A stretch of 64,000 nucleotides of DNA from Papio anubis. Its lineage: Eukaryota > Chordata > Mammalia > Primates > Cercopithecidae. The translations under genes and the position numbers were made by a program. Below are positions 61,898 through 64,000 of this stretch, in pieces; positions within the stretch are counted from its first letter, which is position 1; the number at the start of each line of letters is the position of its first letter. The DNA lies in the NCBI RefSeq assembly GCF_008728515.1, contig NC_044978.1, positions 8,500,452 through 8,564,451 of the forward strand, given 5' to 3'. The notes beneath the pieces are model-generated. The model made no database searches, was not told the DNA's origin, and saw nothing but the letters and a program-made list of their open reading frames with translations.

Positions 61898-62181
61898 AAA
61901 TAGTGATCCTGGCGTGGTGCCTCATGCCTGTAATTCCAGCATTTTGGGAAGCCAAGGCAGGTGGATCACTTGAGGTCAGGAGTTCAAGATCAGCCTGGCC
62001 AACACGGTGAAATCCCATCTCTCCTAAAAATTAGCTGGGCATGGTGGCATGCGCCTGTAATCCCAGCTACTCTGGAGGCTAAGGCAGGAGAATCGCTTGA
62101 ACCCGGGAGGCGGAGGTGACAGAGCGAGATTCCATCTTAATATAAGGAAATAAAAATAAAATAAAATAAAATAATGATCCT
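61898..62181 (+). mobile_element. Alu SINE, S-like, right arm internally deleted, with target-site duplication
   Basis: Alu at 61911-62170: 'ggcgtggtgcctcatgcctg', 'gatcagcctggccaacacgg', right arm 'atggtggcatgcgcctgtaa', then 'ggaggcggaggtgacagagc' where about 40-50 bp of the usual right arm is missing. Tail is (AAAAT)n. Direct repeats 'aaatagtgatcct' (61898-61910) and 'aaataatgatcct' (62169-62181) differ at one position. Confidence 0.93.
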
Positions 62182-64000
62182 AAGAGGTCATATATTGTCC
62201 ACATAAATCTGAGAGAAATTCTTGATCAGTAGAATTTCAGTCAATAGCAAGTGAATTGGCATGCAGATAAAAGAAGAAAACATGTTACCTATTATTTTAG
62301 ATTTTCAGACCTGAATTCATTTTGTATTTAATTTATAGTAATAATATTCATAATAAATTATATTACTTATAATAAGATTTTCAGGAGTTTGTCACAAAGC
62401 ATTTAGAGGGTTACTTTCTTGACACTGATGTTCAGGAATATTTCTACAAAGCAAATTTATAAAATGAACAAGAAAGTTTCAGCAAAAATACAGAATATTT
62501 AAGGAAAAATGTTTCTCTTAGAATCATTTTTGTGCTTTATGTAAAAAAGTGAAAATAAACACGGAGCATTTTATCAGTTCTCAATTTTAAGAAAAGGTCA
62601 AATATTTACTTACAGGCAATCTAGAAGTCAAAAGAATGAAATTCCATCACCAGCCTGCAAATTAATAACAACAACAAAACCTAAGATTATATGATTTCAC
62701 TTAGGCCACTTAATTGAACAAACAGAAAAAACATGATTATATAATTTATGATTGAATAATATACATTTTCAGCATTGATGAATGATAAATAAGAATAATA
62801 ACATTAATTCTTATTTCCAAAGATGAAACTGGAGTATATCATAAACCTACCATTTTTCTTTGTTTTTTAAAAAGTCCTATTCCACATACTACTAAGCAGT
62901 TCAAGCTGTCAGCATGATTGCATGCACGCTGAGGAGAACAACCAGAAGATTAATACAATAATTGAGAATTTTTAAGGAGTGGAATTGTATTCATAACTAG
63001 CATCAACACATATTTAGAAACTCAGTTAAGATCACAGGGAAAATGATATACTAAGTCATTGTGGGTTTCCAACTAGTTTTCATGAGTTCTTGTGTCTAGG
63101 TCCTAATACGAGAGAATCTGTAGCTTCTCAACAGCCACTGATGTAGCATTTGTAGTCTGGGCTTCACTAAGCCACTGAGGTGTCTCACTGATGTAAGCTC
63201 TGCTGTTTTGACACTCTACCCAGATGCTCCAATTTTGCTTCAGTGAGTCAGAGCTGAGTCTGAATGCCTCAAAGCATGGGTAAAAAGAGTTATGATTAAG
63301 GCAGGGTTGGAGTGGCAGTGAACCAGTGTCACCTGCACTGACTTACAATCCTACAAATGGCGTGAAAGCAGCATGGTGGTCTTGATTGGACACTCATCTC
63401 GGCTAAGGTCCAAATGGAACATAAATGAATTCAGGTGTGTTTCCTCTCTCATTATCTTTTCTTATCTATACCATAATGACTCAGTATACAACAATTTTAT
63501 AATTGATGACATACATTTTATGGAAGGATCTGTATTTTCATAGCAGACACTCTTCTATCCGAGCGTTGTCTGTCACGCATTTAAAGGTGTCTGTGCTTAT
63601 ACACGTATAATATGTAAACATCCTTGAGTTGACCTACATGCCTTAACAAAACATCTAACACTGGGTTTTGTTAAATGTATTGTCTCCTTTATCCATGGAA
63701 ATTATTATGAACCTGCTGATACACAAAGCAGAACCACAGATCTTTCATCTAGGAGGAGTCTTCCAACAATAAGACGAGCTTTTAAATGGGTAGCAGCTTT
63801 TGTGCAAGCTGTATGTCAAGATACTTGACAGAGTTAAGTAATACAATTGTAAAGTTAAATAACAGAAGGGAGAGGCAGTAAGAGGCAAAGAAAAGATAGA
63901 AAATTCGTGTTTTCAGATGAGAACTGTGAGGAGGAGGAGAGTCATCTGAGTAGAGAGACATAAGAACCCTCTACAGTTAACAGAAGCTGAAGAGAAATTG
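62182..64000. other. unassigned AT-rich sequence
   Basis: No gene, RNA gene or clearly recognised repeat to the end of the window. Confidence 0.45.

Overview
The window reads as nuclear DNA of a higher primate, most likely human. It contains Alu elements of both old (J-like) and young (Y-like) type, 5'-truncated L1 tails, much older MIR, L2, MLT1 and hAT relics, a betaretroviral (HERV-K/HML-type) fragment, and two nuclear copies of mitochondrial COX1. Base composition is AT-rich throughout and no CpG island is visible. I found no cellular protein-coding gene, no exon chain with coding character, no tRNA or other classical RNA gene and no CRISPR array. Apart from one retroviral reading frame, the open frames are short and look like chance, or are antisense readings of Alu, L1 or LTR sequence.

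Layout: 1-14 kb is mostly unassigned AT-rich sequence with old L2, MIR and LTR relics, a small CpG-bearing GC-rich patch (5465-5690), a perfect 20-bp inverted repeat (8934-8985) and a 69-bp tandem duplication (9777-9915). 14-21 kb is dense in old repeats (L1, AluJ, several MIR, an MLT1-type LTR, L2). 24-30 kb holds a Y-like Alu, a long TA/purine-pyrimidine tract, MER5A and another hAT-type relic, an L1 with target-site duplications, two older LTR-like or unassigned repeats and another Alu. At 30.3-30.5 kb lies a plus-strand copy of the 3' end of COX1. 31-46 kb is sparse; its most notable item is a 41-bp-arm hairpin (37492-37578) next to an Alu. 47.1-48.4 kb is an Alu cluster in which two Alus used the same target site. 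49.4-51.9 kb is the retroviral fragment: a piece of pol reverse transcriptase joined in frame to the transmembrane part of env, a 0.75-kb 3' segment with LTR-like signals, a polypurine tract and one 3' LTR. At 53.35-53.70 kb a second COX1 copy, in minus orientation, splits a MIR element. 55-64 kb has more Alu, L2 and MIR copies in unassigned sequence.

There is no gene network to describe: this is accessory, repeat-rich intergenic or deep intronic DNA. The items most worth a second look are the open pol-env chimeric frame, the 3' segment between env and LTR, the long near-perfect hairpin at 37.5 kb, the perfect inverted repeat at 8.9 kb, and the two COX1 insertions. Repeat family names are assigned by eye against remembered consensus features; boundaries of old repeats are approximate.
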